NCBI GenBank assembly: GCA_963204835.1
Contig: CAUJHJ010000052.1
Location: forward strand, 1-32,206
Direction: 5' to 3'
DNA from: Pseudomonadota bacterium
GTDB lineage: Bacteria > Pseudomonadota > Gammaproteobacteria > Steroidobacterales > Steroidobacteraceae
DNA: 32,206 bases
Positions 1-8,420 of the stretch are shown in pieces (position 1 is the stretch's first letter; the number at the start of each line of letters is the position of its first letter). The translations under genes and the position numbers were made by a program. Under the pieces are notes generated by a model that searched no databases, was not told where the DNA came from, and saw only the letters and a program-made list of their open reading frames with translations.

Positions 1-2423
1 GTCGTGCCGAGCCCGCGCGCCTGGTCGGCCATCGACTCGCTCGCCGCCGCGGCTTCCTCCACCAGCGCCGCGTTCTGCTGCGTCAGCTCATCGAGCTGCA
101 TCACCGCCTTGTTCACCTGCTCGATCCCCGCCGACTGCTCCTGGCTCGCCGCCGCGATCTCCGCCACGATGTCGCTCACCTTCTTCACCGACGCCACGAT
201 GTGCTCGAGCGTCTGGCCCGACTGCGTCACGAGCGTGGAGCCCTCGTCCACCTTCTTCACGCTGTCCTGGATGAGGTCCTTGATCTCCTTGGCCGCCGTC
301 GCACTGCGCTGCGCAAGGCTTCGCACCTCGCTCGCCACCACCGCAAAGCCACGGCCCTGCTCGCCCGCCCGGGCCGCTTCCACGGCCGCGTTCAGCGCCA
401 GCAGGTTCGTCTGGAACGCGATCTCGTCGATCACCCCGATGATGTCGGCGATCTTCTTCGACGATTCGTTGATCTCGGACATTGCCCGCACCGCGCTCGC
501 CACCACCGAACCGCCCTTGTCGGCCTGGTCGCGTGCCGCCACGGCCAGCTGGTTCGCCTGGCCCGCGTTGTCCGCGTTCTGCTTGACCGTCGAGGTCATC
601 TCCTCGATCGAGGACGCCGTCTCCTCGAGGCTCGAAGCCTGCTCCTCGGTGCGCTGGCTCAGGTTGGCATTGCCCTGCGAGATCTCCTCCGCCCCGGTCT
701 GCACCTCGCGCGCCGCGCCCTTGATCATCGTCACGATGCCCGACATGTTCTCGAGCAGTCCGTTCATCCCCACCGCCAGCTTCTCGAAGAAGCCCGTCTT
801 GCCCTCGGTGCGGATGCGCCCGCGCAGGTCGCCCTCGACCGCCTCGGCCACGATCTTGCCGACTTCTTCTTCCACCGCCACTTCCTGCGTGCGGTCGGTC
901 CACTCCAGCACCGTGCCAAGGCGCTCTCCCGCCTCGTCACGCACGGGGTTCATCACGACCTTGAACGTGCAGGCGCCATAGCGGCCCTCGTCCACTTCGC
1001 TGCCCGAGAGTCCCGCCACGCGCCGGCGCAGGCTGTCATCGCGCATCAGCGCATCGAGGCTCGAACCGCGCAGGTTGCGCGCCGAGAGGCCGTGAAGCGT
1101 CTTGCGCATCTCGCCCTCGTTGCGCCCGAAGGTCTGCTCGGCCGCCTCGTTCACGTAGATGATCTCGTTGCCGGCATCCGCCAGAACCACGCTCGTCGAC
1201 ACCTTGTCGAGTGCCTGGCGAATGCGCGCATTCTCCGCCGACTGCTTGCGCTCGGCCTCGATCTGCGCCCGCAGCTTGCCCTGCGTGTCATCCAGCGCGG
1301 TGAGCACCTGGCCCACCTCGTCCGTCCCGGACACCTGGACCTTGCTGTCGTACTTGCCCTGGGCAATCGCGCCGAACACTTCGATCACATGGCCCATCGG
1401 CTTCGTCAGCGAGCGCGTCACCAGCCAGGACAGCACCAGGGCCACCGACAAGGCCGCCAGGATGAGTCCCAGCATCAGATTGCGGCTCTTCGTGTCCCTG
1501 TTGACGCGCGCCTGGAGGTTCGCGACCAGGGTCGCATGCGACTCCGTCGCCACAGCGATCAGGCGGTCGAGGGTCGCCATGCCGGCGTCATACAGGCGCA
1601 CCCCGTCCAGCAGAGCCTTGCCCGGACGCCAGAGATTGGCCTCGATCAGCTGGTGGTAGGTCGAGTAGTCGCTGCGCGCGGTGGCGGCCAGCGATTTCAG
1701 CTTGCCCGCCGCGGCGGCATCCCGCTCGCCCACGAACACGATCGAGGCATCGATCGCGTCCATGGCCGCGTCCACCTGCCGCGAGTAGATGTCGTAGGCA
1801 ATCCGGTTGCTGGCGTAGGTTGCGCCATCGAGCGCCGCGGATACCGCGCGATTGCGCAGGATGCCGAAATTGTCGTTCATCAGCGGCACATCGACCGTGG
1901 CAATCGAGATCATGCCGTAGGTCACGGGATCGCTGTCGAGCGACAGGGCGGATTCGAGGCCCACCGAGGTGGCAAGCTCCTGCAGCTTGCCGAGCAACGC
2001 GTTGTGCGCGTCGCGCGACTCCTGGGGGGTCAACGTTTCGACGCGCCCCTTGAGTTGCGTCCAGTCGGACTTGATCGCCTGCCAGCGGGCGGTCGACTTG
2101 AAGCGTGCGCCGAACTCGGCATCGGCCCGATCGACATGGGTGGCGTGCTCGTCGAACTCCGCCTGCGACGCGAGCACCGCGGACTTCCGCTCCCGGTCGC
2201 CGCTGAGCAGCGCATTGACGCGCCCGCGGTGCGTGACCACGACGTTGGTCACGTCATCGAGGTCCTTGAGGTAGCTCGCGCCGTCGAGTTCGCTGTGCAT
2301 CGTGCGCAGCTCGTCATTCAGCTTCGATACGTAGAGGAAGCCGAGGAGGATCGCCGGCACCATCAGCACCGTCACGATCAGCGAAAGCTTCTGCCACAAC
2401 TTCAGTCGGCCCAGGAATTTCAT
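1..2423 (-). CDS. Methyl-accepting chemotaxis protein, 3' end outside the window
   Basis: Membrane chemoreceptor that feeds ligand signals to CheA through CheW. About 807 residues are visible and no stop is reached before the left edge. The ATG at 2423 follows a GGGAG ribosome site by 7 bases. TM1 is near residues 8-30. A sensor region of about 280 residues follows, then TM2 near 314-335 and a HAMP region. A PAS-like domain (about 400-505) contains [18 protein letters not shown] second HAMP-like stretch leads into the signalling coiled coil. The hairpin tip (about 662-701) includes [20 protein letters not shown] and is nearly identical to the Tsr/Tar tip. It is the last visible gene of the STAS-cheA-cheW operon, 23 bases after cheW. 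The ligand cannot be predicted. Family assignment is certain; whether a C-terminal methylesterase-docking tail exists is unseen. Confidence 0.96.
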   Translation of the reverse strand, partial: MKFLGRLKLWQKLSLIVTVLMVPAILLGFLYVSKLNDELRTMHSELDGASYLKDLDDVTNVVVTHRGRVNALLSGDRERKSAVLASQAEFDEHATHVDRADAEFGARFKSTARWQAIKSDWTQLKGRVETLTPQESRDAHNALLGKLQELATSVGLESALSLDSDPVTYGMISIATVDVPLMNDNFGILRNRAVSAALDGATYASNRIAYDIYSRQVDAAMDAIDASIVFVGERDAAAAGKLKSLAATARSDYSTYHQLIEANLWRPGKALLDGVRLYDAGMATLDRLIAVATESHATLVANLQARVNRDTKSRNLMLGLILAALSVALVLSWLVTRSLTKPMGHVIEVFGAIAQGKYDSKVQVSGTDEVGQVLTALDDTQGKLRAQIEAERKQSAENARIRQALDKVSTSVVLADAGNEIIYVNEAAEQTFGRNEGEMRKTLHGLSARNLRGSSLDALMRDDSLRRRVAGLSGSEVDEGRYGACTFKVVMNPVRDEAGERLGTVLEWTDRTQEVAVEEEVGKIVAEAVEGDLRGRIRTEGKTGFFEKLAVGMNGLLENMSGIVTMIKGAAREVQTGAEEISQGNANLSQRTEEQASSLEETASSIEEMTSTVKQNADNAGQANQLAVAARDQADKGGSVVASAVRAMSEINESSKKIADIIGVIDEIAFQTNLLALNAAVEAARAGEQGRGFAVVASEVRSLAQRSATAAKEIKDLIQDSVKKVDEGSTLVTQSGQTLEHIVASVKKVSDIVAEIAAASQEQSAGIEQVNKAVMQLDELTQQNAALVEEAAAASESMADQARGLGT

Positions 2424-2446
2424 CGTCAGTCTCCCGAAAGAATTCG

Positions 2447-2968
2447 TTATCCGTTGGCAACCAGCGGTTGCGGCTCGGCACTGGCCAGGTCCACCGCCAT
2501 CAGGCGATCGAGGTCCAGCAGGATCACCATGCGCTCCGCGACGGTCGCGAGGCCCTGGATGTGTTCGGCGCTCGCGTGCGAGCCGACGTCCGGCGCATCC
2601 TTGAGGCTGCCCGCCTCGATGTCGATCACGTCCGACACGCTGTCGACCACGATGCCGAACTCGCGCATGCCCTGCGCCGACTTCACCGACAGCACGATGA
2701 TCACGGTGAGCGGGGTAAACTCGGCCTTCTCGAGGCTGAAGCGCACCCGCATATCGACGATCGGCACGATCGAGCCGCGCAGGTTCAGCACGCCGAGCAC
2801 GTGGACCGGCGACTGCGGGATGCGCGTCACCGGCGACCAGCCGCGGATCTCCTGCACCCGCAGGATGTCGACGCCGTAGGTTTCGTCGCCGAGCGTGAAG
2901 GTGAGCACCTGGCGGGACTCCGCCTGCCTGCCCTCCGCCGTCTTGGCGAGGCTGTTTGCTGCTGTCAC
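2447..2968 (-). CDS. cheW: Chemotaxis coupling protein CheW
   Basis: Scaffold that links CheA to receptors in the membrane-attached signalling array. The reading frame encodes about 173 residues, close to the usual 150-170. The single CheW domain shows its typical signatures: [20 protein letters not shown] near the N-terminus, [17 protein letters not shown] in the middle and [13 protein letters not shown] after that. I chose the GTG at 2968 because GGAG lies 7 bases upstream. A TTG at 2986 would add six residues but has no ribosome site. It lies 28 bases after cheA and 23 before the receptor gene, so the three are probably cotranscribed. Confidence 0.95.
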   Translation of the reverse strand: MTAANSLAKTAEGRQAESRQVLTFTLGDETYGVDILRVQEIRGWSPVTRIPQSPVHVLGVLNLRGSIVPIVDMRVRFSLEKAEFTPLTVIIVLSVKSAQGMREFGIVVDSVSDVIDIEAGSLKDAPDVGSHASAEHIQGLATVAERMVILLDLDRLMAVDLASAEPQPLVANG

Positions 2969-2996
2969 AGAAGTACTCCCGAACAAGGTTGCACGG

Positions 2997-5099
2997 TCAG
3001 GCCGCGGCTCGCTGCCGCCCCGCCACCCGGACGAGGCCCGGGATGTCGAGGATCAGCGCCACGGTGCCCTCGCCCGTGATCGTGGCGCCCGAGACGCCCT
3101 CCACGCGGCGGTAGTTCGATTCCATCGACTTGATGACGACCTGCTGCTGCCCCTCGAGGTCGTCCACGAACAGGCCCACGCGACGGCCGTCGCCCTCGAC
3201 CACCATCACGAGGCCTGCATGCAGCTCGCGGTTGCGCGGGGCGACGCTGAAGACCTCGTGCAGCCGGATCACCGGCAGGTAGTCGCCACGGAACGAAAAG
3301 ACCTCGCCGCCTCCGCCCGCGAGGTGGCTGGCGGCGCCTGGCTTCAGCTGCAGCGATTCCACGATCGCCGTCAGCGGCACGATGTAGTGCTCATCCCCCA
3401 CCGCGACCGTCTGGCCGTCGACGATCGCGAGCGTGAGCGGCAGCGTGATGATGAAGCGCGAGCCCTTGCCGGGCTCGGACTTCACCTCGATCGCGCCGCC
3501 GAGCTCCTTGATGTTCCGGCGCACGACATCCATGCCGACGCCACGACCGGAGACGTCGGTGGTCTGCTCCGCCGTCGAGAATCCCGGCAGGAAAATCAGG
3601 TCGTGGATCGCCTCGTCCGTCAGCACGTCGTTGGCGCCGACGAGGCCGCGGCTGCGTGCCTTCTCGAGGATGCGTTCGCGGTTGAGGCCGTTGCCATCGT
3701 CAGACACCTCGACCGTGATCGAGCCGCCCTTGTGGCAGGCGTCGAGGTGCACGGTGCCGACCGCGCCCTTGCCGGCGGCAAGCCGGACATCCGGCTTCTC
3801 GACGCCGTGGTCGATGCTGTTCCGGACGAGGTGCACGAGTGGATCGCCTATCTTCTCGAGCACGGTCTTGTCGAGTTCTGTCTGCTCGCCCGTGATCTTC
3901 AGCTCGATCTGCTTGCCGAGGCGCTGAGACAGGTCGCGCACCAGGCGCGGGAAGCGGCTGAACACGAAGCTGATCGGCAGCATGCGCACCCGCATCACGC
4001 TCTCCTGCAGCTCGCGCACGTTGCGCTCGAGCTGCGAGAGGCCGGAGCGCATGCGATCGGCGACATCGCCATCGATCCGGGTGCCGAGCTGCGACAGCAT
4101 CGACTGGGTGATCACGATCTCGCCCACCGTGTTCATCAGCTCGTCGATCTTCTCGATGCTGACCCGGATCGAGCTCGAATCGCCGCCCGCCGTGCGCGCG
4201 CTCTCGATCGGCGTGGCGGCCGCGGCGGGCGCCGCAGGCGCCGCGGGAGCCGCAGGGGCCTCGGGTGCTGCCAGCGGCTCCGCCGAGGCTGCCGGGGCCT
4301 GCGCCGCGGCGGCAGCCGGCTGCGCGGTGCCCGCGGCATTCAGTTCGCTGATGGAGAGCTCGCAGTCGCCCTCGGCCCACTCGAACACCTGCTCGATGAC
4401 CTCGCGATCGACCTCGCTCACGAGTTCGAGCGACCAGGTCATGTGGCAATGCTCCGGGTCGAGATCCGCAAGGGCGGGCAGGGACCCGAAGTCGGACGTG
4501 ACGGTCACGTCGCCCAGCTCATGGAGCTCCGCCAGCATGCGCAGCGGATCGTTGCCGCGCGCGAGCAGGCCCGCACCGGGGCGCAGCTCGATGCGCCAGC
4601 GACGGCCGGCCGGCCTTTCCGCCGCAGCGGATGCTTCGGGCGCCACGGCGGCCGGTTCCGGGGCCGCGGCAGTGGGCGCAGCCAGCGCCGGTGCGGCCGG
4701 AGCGGCTCCCTTCTGCGCCACCACCAGTTCGAGGTCGAACTGCAGGTCGGCGACGCCCTGCTGGTCGATCGGCGTCTTCTTCTGCACGGCCTTCAGCATG
4801 CCGCGCAGCACGTCGACCGACTTCAGCAGCAGGTCGAGGATGTGGCTCGTGACCTGCATGCGGTTGCCGCGCAACTCATCGAGCAGGGTCTCGAGCGTGT
4901 GGGTGAAGGAGGCGATCTCCGTGAAGCCGAACATGCCCGCGCCACCCTTGATCGAGTGCGCGACGCGAAACACCGTATTGACGGTGTCCGCGTCCGGCGA
5001 GCCGACGTCGAGCTGCAGGAGGGCGGCCTCCATCGCGTCGAGCGACTCGTAGGCTTCCTCGAAGAACGCGTCGTGGAACTGGCTGAGTTCTACCGCCAT
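2997..5099 (-). CDS. cheA: Chemotaxis histidine kinase CheA
   Basis: Autophosphorylating kinase that passes phosphate to CheY. The protein has 700 residues. The P1 (HPt) domain has the phospho-accepting His48 in RVAHSIKGGAGMFG, the same number as E. coli His48. An Ala/Pro-rich linker and a second N-terminal domain follow (about 190-280, with DPLRMLAELHELGDV). P3 dimerisation begins at IRVSIEKIDELMNTVGEIVI. The ATPase domain has LVHLVRNSIDHGVEKP (N box), DDGNGL (G1) and GRGVGMDVV (G2). A P5 CheW-like domain ends the protein. The ATG at 5099 gives the standard P1 start; an earlier in-frame codon (5192) lies inside the upstream STAS gene and is unlikely. It starts 2 bases after the STAS stop, which suggests coupled translation. 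Confidence 0.97.
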   Translation of the reverse strand: MAVELSQFHDAFFEEAYESLDAMEAALLQLDVGSPDADTVNTVFRVAHSIKGGAGMFGFTEIASFTHTLETLLDELRGNRMQVTSHILDLLLKSVDVLRGMLKAVQKKTPIDQQGVADLQFDLELVVAQKGAAPAAPALAAPTAAAPEPAAVAPEASAAAERPAGRRWRIELRPGAGLLARGNDPLRMLAELHELGDVTVTSDFGSLPALADLDPEHCHMTWSLELVSEVDREVIEQVFEWAEGDCELSISELNAAGTAQPAAAAAQAPAASAEPLAAPEAPAAPAAPAAPAAAATPIESARTAGGDSSSIRVSIEKIDELMNTVGEIVITQSMLSQLGTRIDGDVADRMRSGLSQLERNVRELQESVMRVRMLPISFVFSRFPRLVRDLSQRLGKQIELKITGEQTELDKTVLEKIGDPLVHLVRNSIDHGVEKPDVRLAAGKGAVGTVHLDACHKGGSITVEVSDDGNGLNRERILEKARSRGLVGANDVLTDEAIHDLIFLPGFSTAEQTTDVSGRGVGMDVVRRNIKELGGAIEVKSEPGKGSRFIITLPLTLAIVDGQTVAVGDEHYIVPLTAIVESLQLKPGAASHLAGGGGEVFSFRGDYLPVIRLHEVFSVAPRNRELHAGLVMVVEGDGRRVGLFVDDLEGQQQVVIKSMESNYRRVEGVSGATITGEGTVALILDIPGLVRVAGRQRAAA

Positions 5100-5101
5100 T
5101 G

Positions 5102-5410
5102 TCAGCGCACCGCTGCAGCGGGCAGGCCGAGGTGGCCCGCCAGGCCCAGGATGTTTGCCGCTTCGTGCAAGGTCGCCTTGACGTCGCACCAATCGGTCCC
5201 GAGTCCATTCGCTGCGCGATCGCGCTTGAAAGCCACCAGCAGTTGCATGCCCGCCGTGTCGATCCGTTCGACGGCGCCGGCATCGATCGTCACCGCCGCC
5301 TGCGGCAGCAGTTCGAGCAGCGCAGCCTTCAGCTGCGCGGCATCACGAATACTGCAGTTCGCAGGCAGCGCGATGGATGCGGAAGTCGCTTTTCGGGTTC
5401 GGCGGGCCAT
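5102..5410 (-). CDS. STAS-domain protein at the head of the cheA operon
   Basis: Single STAS domain of 102 residues, the fold of SpoIIAA-type anti-sigma-factor antagonists. The characteristic helix start reads RIDTAGMQLLVAF. The position that is usually a phosphorylatable Ser in DSSG is Thr here. No anti-sigma kinase partner (SpoIIAB/RsbW type) is in the window, so a partner-switch function is not supported by context. It is the first gene after a sigma-28 promoter and ends 2 bases before cheA. A role in modulating CheA or receptor output is an inference from position only. The ATG at 5410 has only a weak upstream AGGA. Confidence 0.85.
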   Translation of the reverse strand: MARRTRKATSASIALPANCSIRDAAQLKAALLELLPQAAVTIDAGAVERIDTAGMQLLVAFKRDRAANGLGTDWCDVKATLHEAANILGLAGHLGLPAAAVR

Positions 5411-5433
5411 GCTGGTGCTCTTGTCCTGAACAC

Positions 5434-5460
5434 TTATCGTCGGCCGGCCCGGCCACTTGA
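5434..5460 (-). promoter_or_regulatory. Sigma-28 (FliA) promoter for STAS-cheA-cheW-MCP
   Basis: Read on the minus strand: TCAAGTGG (5460-5453), 11 bases, then GACGATAA (5441-5434). The sigma-28 consensus is TAAAGTTT-N11-GCCGATAA, with TCAAG common at -35 in Pseudomonas-type promoters. The -10 box matches 7 of 8 and the spacing is exact. The expected start site lies about 15 bases upstream of the STAS ATG. Confidence 0.82.
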
Positions 5461-5475
5461 GCGACGGGCGTCACA

Positions 5476-5898
5476 CTAACGGCGGTTTGCGGCCTCGCGC
5501 GGCCCCGGCTTCGCCGGTCCGTGCAGCCGCACGGCGAGCTCCGCCTCGTGGCGGCTCATGCCGCAGTTCGACATGAGCTCCTCGCGGCTCGCGCCGTTGC
5601 GCGCGAGGCGCAGCGCGATGTCGTAGCTGCGCGTCGCCGAGGGCGAGGGCGGCTCCGCCCGCGTGCCCTGCTGCTGGCGCAGGCGCAGCTCGCCGATCGC
5701 CGCGAGGCCGCCTTCGAGCGACACCGAGACATCGCGCAGCTCGCCGAGGGTCAGGTCCATCTGTTCGAAGAGCCGCTGCACGTCCCGCCGCGCGGTCTCG
5801 CGCAGCCGCGCGAGGTTGACCGCCTGGAGGCCGACGGCGACGCCCAGCACGATGATGGCGAGCGCCATTGCCCAGAACACATAGTCGAAGATGATCAT
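5476..5898 (-). CDS. DUF2802 family protein of the flagellar/chemotaxis cluster
   Basis: Small protein of 140 residues with one N-terminal membrane segment (about residues 5-27, FDYVFWAMALAIIVLGVAVG). A helical, probably coiled-coil stretch follows (LARLRETARRDVQRLFEQMD). The C-terminal DUF2802 motif reads ARNGASREELMSNCGMSRHE, which resembles a small helix-turn-helix. Relatives sit next to cheW at the end of the Pseudomonas fliA-che-mot cluster; the molecular role is not known to me. I chose the ATG at 5898, which follows AGGAG by 8 bases and puts the membrane segment at the N-terminus. An in-frame upstream codon at 5949 would extend into the palindromic leader. It stands alone between a sigma-54-type promoter and a sigma-28 promoter. 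Confidence 0.85.
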   Translation of the reverse strand: MIIFDYVFWAMALAIIVLGVAVGLQAVNLARLRETARRDVQRLFEQMDLTLGELRDVSVSLEGGLAAIGELRLRQQQGTRAEPPSPSATRSYDIALRLARNGASREELMSNCGMSRHEAELAVRLHGPAKPGPREAANRR

Positions 5899-5929
5899 GC
5901 CCACGGCTCCTGTGACGCGGTTCACACGC

Positions 5930-5947
5930 GCGTCGGCCGGCCGACGC
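5930..5947. repeat. 18-bp perfect palindrome in the leader of the DUF2802 gene
   Basis: GCGTCGGCCGGCCGACGC is a perfect inverted repeat with no loop, placed between the sigma-54-type promoter (5972-5987) and the ATG at 5898. The core CGTCGGCCGGCC recurs at 5438-5449, between the -35 and -10 boxes of the next promoter. It could be a protein-binding site or an RNA hairpin in the leader; in such GC-rich DNA chance is also possible. Confidence 0.5.
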
Positions 5948-5971
5948 ATGTACCGCTGCGGGCAGAGTCAG

Positions 5972-5987
5972 TGCAGAAAGCGTGCCA
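5972..5987 (-). promoter_or_regulatory. Sigma-54 promoter for the DUF2802 gene
   Basis: Minus strand reads TGGCACG, CTTT, CTGCA, against the consensus TGGCACG-N4-TTGCA. The invariant GG and GC are separated by exactly 10 bases and only one consensus base differs. It lies about 75 bases upstream of the ATG at 5898, in the 102-base gap after motD. Confidence 0.82.
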
Positions 5988-6000
5988 TCCGTCCCGGCGA

Positions 6001-6933
6001 TCAGGGCGCCGCAATCACCGTCGCTGGACCCACGGGCACAGCCGCCGGCGAGGATGGGGCTGCCGGCGCCGCGGCGGGCGACACGCCGGCCATGTCGCCC
6101 GTGACGACCAGCAGCACCCGCCGGTTCTGGTTGCGGCCTTCGGGCGTGTCGTTCGCCTCGAGCGGCCGGTACTCGCCGTAGCCGAGGACGGCGAGCCGCT
6201 GGGGCGAGATGCCCCGCGTGCTCATGATGTGCACGACCGTCGCCGCGCGTGCCGCCGACAGCTCCCAGTTCGAGGGATAGGCGCGGGTGCGGATCGGCAC
6301 GTCGTCCGTATGCCCCTCGACCCGGACCGCGTTCGGAAACGGGGCGAGCGCATCGCCCAGGCGCTCGATGATGTCCTGCGCATGCTTCGAGGGCTGCGCC
6401 GAGGCGCTGTCGAACAGGATGTCGGTGCGGATCTCGACCTCGACCCGATCGGCGAAGCGTCGCACCACCACCTGCTTGCGGTCGACGAGGTCCTTCATGG
6501 CGCGCTCGACGTCCTCGGCAACGCGGCCCAGCAACTTCTCGGCCTCGACCGCGGCGGCGTCGGGTCGCGGCTGCGCTTGCCTCGAAATGGAGCGCGGCCC
6601 GTTGAAATGCGGCTTCTCTTCGGCGATGGGCACGGCCTCGAGCATCTGCCGCGGCTGCCCCTCGAGGGTCTGCTGCGCCACGAGCGACACCTCGAGGTCC
6701 GCGCCCGAACCCACCTGCTTCGAGCCGACCTGGATGGGCTCGATGCTGCGTGGCGTGCCGCGGAATGCAGCCACCAGCGAGTCCGACAGGATGCGGTACT
6801 TGCCTTCGTTCACCGACGAGATGGCGTACATGACCACGAAGAATGCGAGCAGCAGCGTGATGAGGTCGCCGTAGGGGATGGCCCAGGCCTCGTGGTTGGC
6901 GTGCTCTTCGTGCTTCTTCCTGCGGCGGCTCAT
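6001..6933 (-). CDS. motD: Flagellar stator B subunit (MotB/MotD type)
   Basis: Peptidoglycan-anchored subunit of a flagellar stator. The protein has 310 residues. After a charged cytoplasmic tail (MSRRRKKHEEH) comes one membrane helix, AIPYGDLITLLLAFFVVMYA. Asp23 is at the position of the essential ion-carrying aspartate. The periplasmic OmpA-like domain (about 165-285) has VEIRTDILFDSASA, VEGHTDDVPI and NRRVLLVV. The linker between membrane helix and OmpA domain is long, and the C-terminus is an Ala/Pro-rich tail of about 26 residues. It starts 10 bases after its partner. The pairing with a PomA-like MotC fits the second (MotC/MotD) stator of Pseudomonas. The coupling ion is not decided by this sequence. 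Confidence 0.93.
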   Translation of the reverse strand: MSRRRKKHEEHANHEAWAIPYGDLITLLLAFFVVMYAISSVNEGKYRILSDSLVAAFRGTPRSIEPIQVGSKQVGSGADLEVSLVAQQTLEGQPRQMLEAVPIAEEKPHFNGPRSISRQAQPRPDAAAVEAEKLLGRVAEDVERAMKDLVDRKQVVVRRFADRVEVEIRTDILFDSASAQPSKHAQDIIERLGDALAPFPNAVRVEGHTDDVPIRTRAYPSNWELSAARAATVVHIMSTRGISPQRLAVLGYGEYRPLEANDTPEGRNQNRRVLLVVTGDMAGVSPAAAPAAPSSPAAVPVGPATVIAAP

Positions 6934-6943
6934 GGGCGCTCCA

Positions 6944-7687
6944 TCAGCCGTGCATGAAGCTCTGCAACCGCGCCTCGATCGCGCGCGGGTTCTCGCCCTG
7001 CGCGATGCCGATCATGCCCTCGATGATCATCTCGCGCACCTGGGTCTGCGCGGCGATCGTGCTCTTGAGCTTGGAGGCCATGGGCAGGAAGAACAGGTTC
7101 GCGAGCCCGATGCCGTAAATGGTGGCCGTGAAGGCCGCCGCGATGCCCTTGCCGAGCTTGCTCGGGTCGGCGAGGTTCTGCATGACCGCCATCAGGCCGA
7201 GCACCGCCCCGATGATCCCGAGGGTCGGCGCATAGATGCCCATGCCCTCGAACACCTTCGCGCCCGCCGTGTCGGCGTGCTCGCGCGCGGACAGCTCCAC
7301 TTCGAGCGTGCCGCGCAGCGCGTCGGGCTCGCTGCCATCGACCACGAGCTGCAGGCCCTTCTTCAGGAACGGGTCGGCCTCCTTCGCGATCACCGGCTCG
7401 AGGCCGAGGAGGCCCTGCTTGCGCGCGATGTTGCTCCACTCGACGATCTTGGCGATCGTCGCCTGCGGGTCGAGTTTCGGCGGATTGAACACCCAGGCCG
7501 CGATGCGCATCGCATGCTTGAAGACGGGCAGCGAGGTCTGCACGAAGATCGACGCGATGGTACCGACCACGACGATCATGAACGCGGCCGACGACCCGAG
7601 CGCCTTGATGCCCGCGCCCTTCAGGATCGCGCCCACCAGGATGGCGACGGCAGCGAGCACGAAGCCGGTCAGCGAAAGGATGTCCAT
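6944..7687 (-). CDS. motC: Flagellar stator A subunit (MotA/PomA/MotC type)
   Basis: Ion-channel subunit that forms a stator with the next gene product and pushes on FliG. It has 247 residues and four membrane helices (about 1-28, 33-52, 148-170 and 183-203). The cytoplasmic loop carries ARKQGLLGLEPVI, the conserved segment with the charged residues that contact FliG. TLGIIGAVLGLM includes the channel-lining third helix. The length and sequence suit the 250-residue PomA/MotC branch rather than E. coli MotA (295 residues). The ATG at 7687 lies 18 bases after cheZ. It is at the end of the long operon that starts at fliL. Confidence 0.94.
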   Translation of the reverse strand: MDILSLTGFVLAAVAILVGAILKGAGIKALGSSAAFMIVVVGTIASIFVQTSLPVFKHAMRIAAWVFNPPKLDPQATIAKIVEWSNIARKQGLLGLEPVIAKEADPFLKKGLQLVVDGSEPDALRGTLEVELSAREHADTAGAKVFEGMGIYAPTLGIIGAVLGLMAVMQNLADPSKLGKGIAAAFTATIYGIGLANLFFLPMASKLKSTIAAQTQVREMIIEGMIGIAQGENPRAIEARLQSFMHG

Positions 7688-7705
7688 CGCTTCGCGCCGC
7701 CCTCG

Positions 7706-8413
7706 TCAGAGCCCGAGGCCGGACAGCAGGTCGTCCACGTCGCTCTGGCCGGAGACGGCGTGCCTGTCGTTGACGCCCGGCACCGCCGGACCATGGCCGC
7801 GGCTCGAGTTCTCCTTTGATTCGGGCCTTGCCGCTTGCGGCAGGCTGGCACCGCCTTCCTGGGCAATGTGCACGAGGTTGGCGAGCGCGGCCTCGATCTC
7901 GGTGACGAGGGTGATGACGCCGCGGATGATCTGGCCGGTGAGGTCCTGGTATCCCTGTGCGAGCAGCACCTCGGAAAGATTGCGGCGAATGGTTTCCGCG
8001 TCCGCGACCGTGGCTTCGACATAGGTGGCGACCGCGGCCTTGTCTTCGCCATTGCCGAGCTCCCTGGCGCCCCGGCCGATGCGCTCGGCGAGCGGCCCGG
8101 ACTTCTCGACGAGGTCCATGGTGCGATGCGCGGCATCGTCGGTGAGGCGCAGCACATGCGTCAGTCGCTGGCGCGCGTCCGGCACTTCCTTTTCGGCGAG
8201 GTCGGCGAAGCGGGAGTCGAGCTGGAAGCGCTCGAGCGCGCGCCGCACGTCCTCGGTGAGCTTGCGCAAGCCCGCGAACAGTTCGCGGCGGCGATGGTGG
8301 ACGAGATCGTCGAGGCACTGCGCGAACTCGGCGTCATCGCGCCGCGTCAATGCACCGACGAGCCGGGCTACCTGATCGCCGTAGCGATCGAGATTGGGGG
8401 TTGCGGATGCCAT
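7706..8413 (-). CDS. cheZ: CheY-P phosphatase CheZ
   Basis: Removes phosphate from CheY and so ends the signal. The protein has 235 residues, a usual length. The catalytic signature LLAQGYQDLTGQII is present; its Asp157 and Gln161 correspond to Asp143 and Gln147 of E. coli CheZ. The C-terminal SDVDDLLSGLGL is the CheY-binding helix, joined by a flexible Ser/Pro-rich linker. I chose the ATG at 8413, 7 bases after the cheY stop with GAGG just upstream. A GTG at 8440 would overlap cheY. It follows cheY directly, the normal pairing. Confidence 0.96.
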   Translation of the reverse strand: MASATPNLDRYGDQVARLVGALTRRDDAEFAQCLDDLVHHRRRELFAGLRKLTEDVRRALERFQLDSRFADLAEKEVPDARQRLTHVLRLTDDAAHRTMDLVEKSGPLAERIGRGARELGNGEDKAAVATYVEATVADAETIRRNLSEVLLAQGYQDLTGQIIRGVITLVTEIEAALANLVHIAQEGGASLPQAARPESKENSSRGHGPAVPGVNDRHAVSGQSDVDDLLSGLGL

Positions 8414-8420
8414 TACGGCC

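Noticed and set aside
2440..2455. Sigma-28 -10-like ACGGATAA before the receptor gene
   Set aside because: It includes the cheW stop codon, and no TCAAG lies 14 bases upstream.
201..2879. 892-residue open frame on the plus strand
   Set aside because: It lies opposite the chemoreceptor and cheW. Its composition is Arg/His/Leu/Ala-rich, as expected from the complement of GC-rich coding DNA, and it has no recognisable domain.
2895..5429. 844-residue open frame on the plus strand
   Set aside because: It is antisense to cheA and the STAS gene; codon bias of the true genes keeps the frame open.
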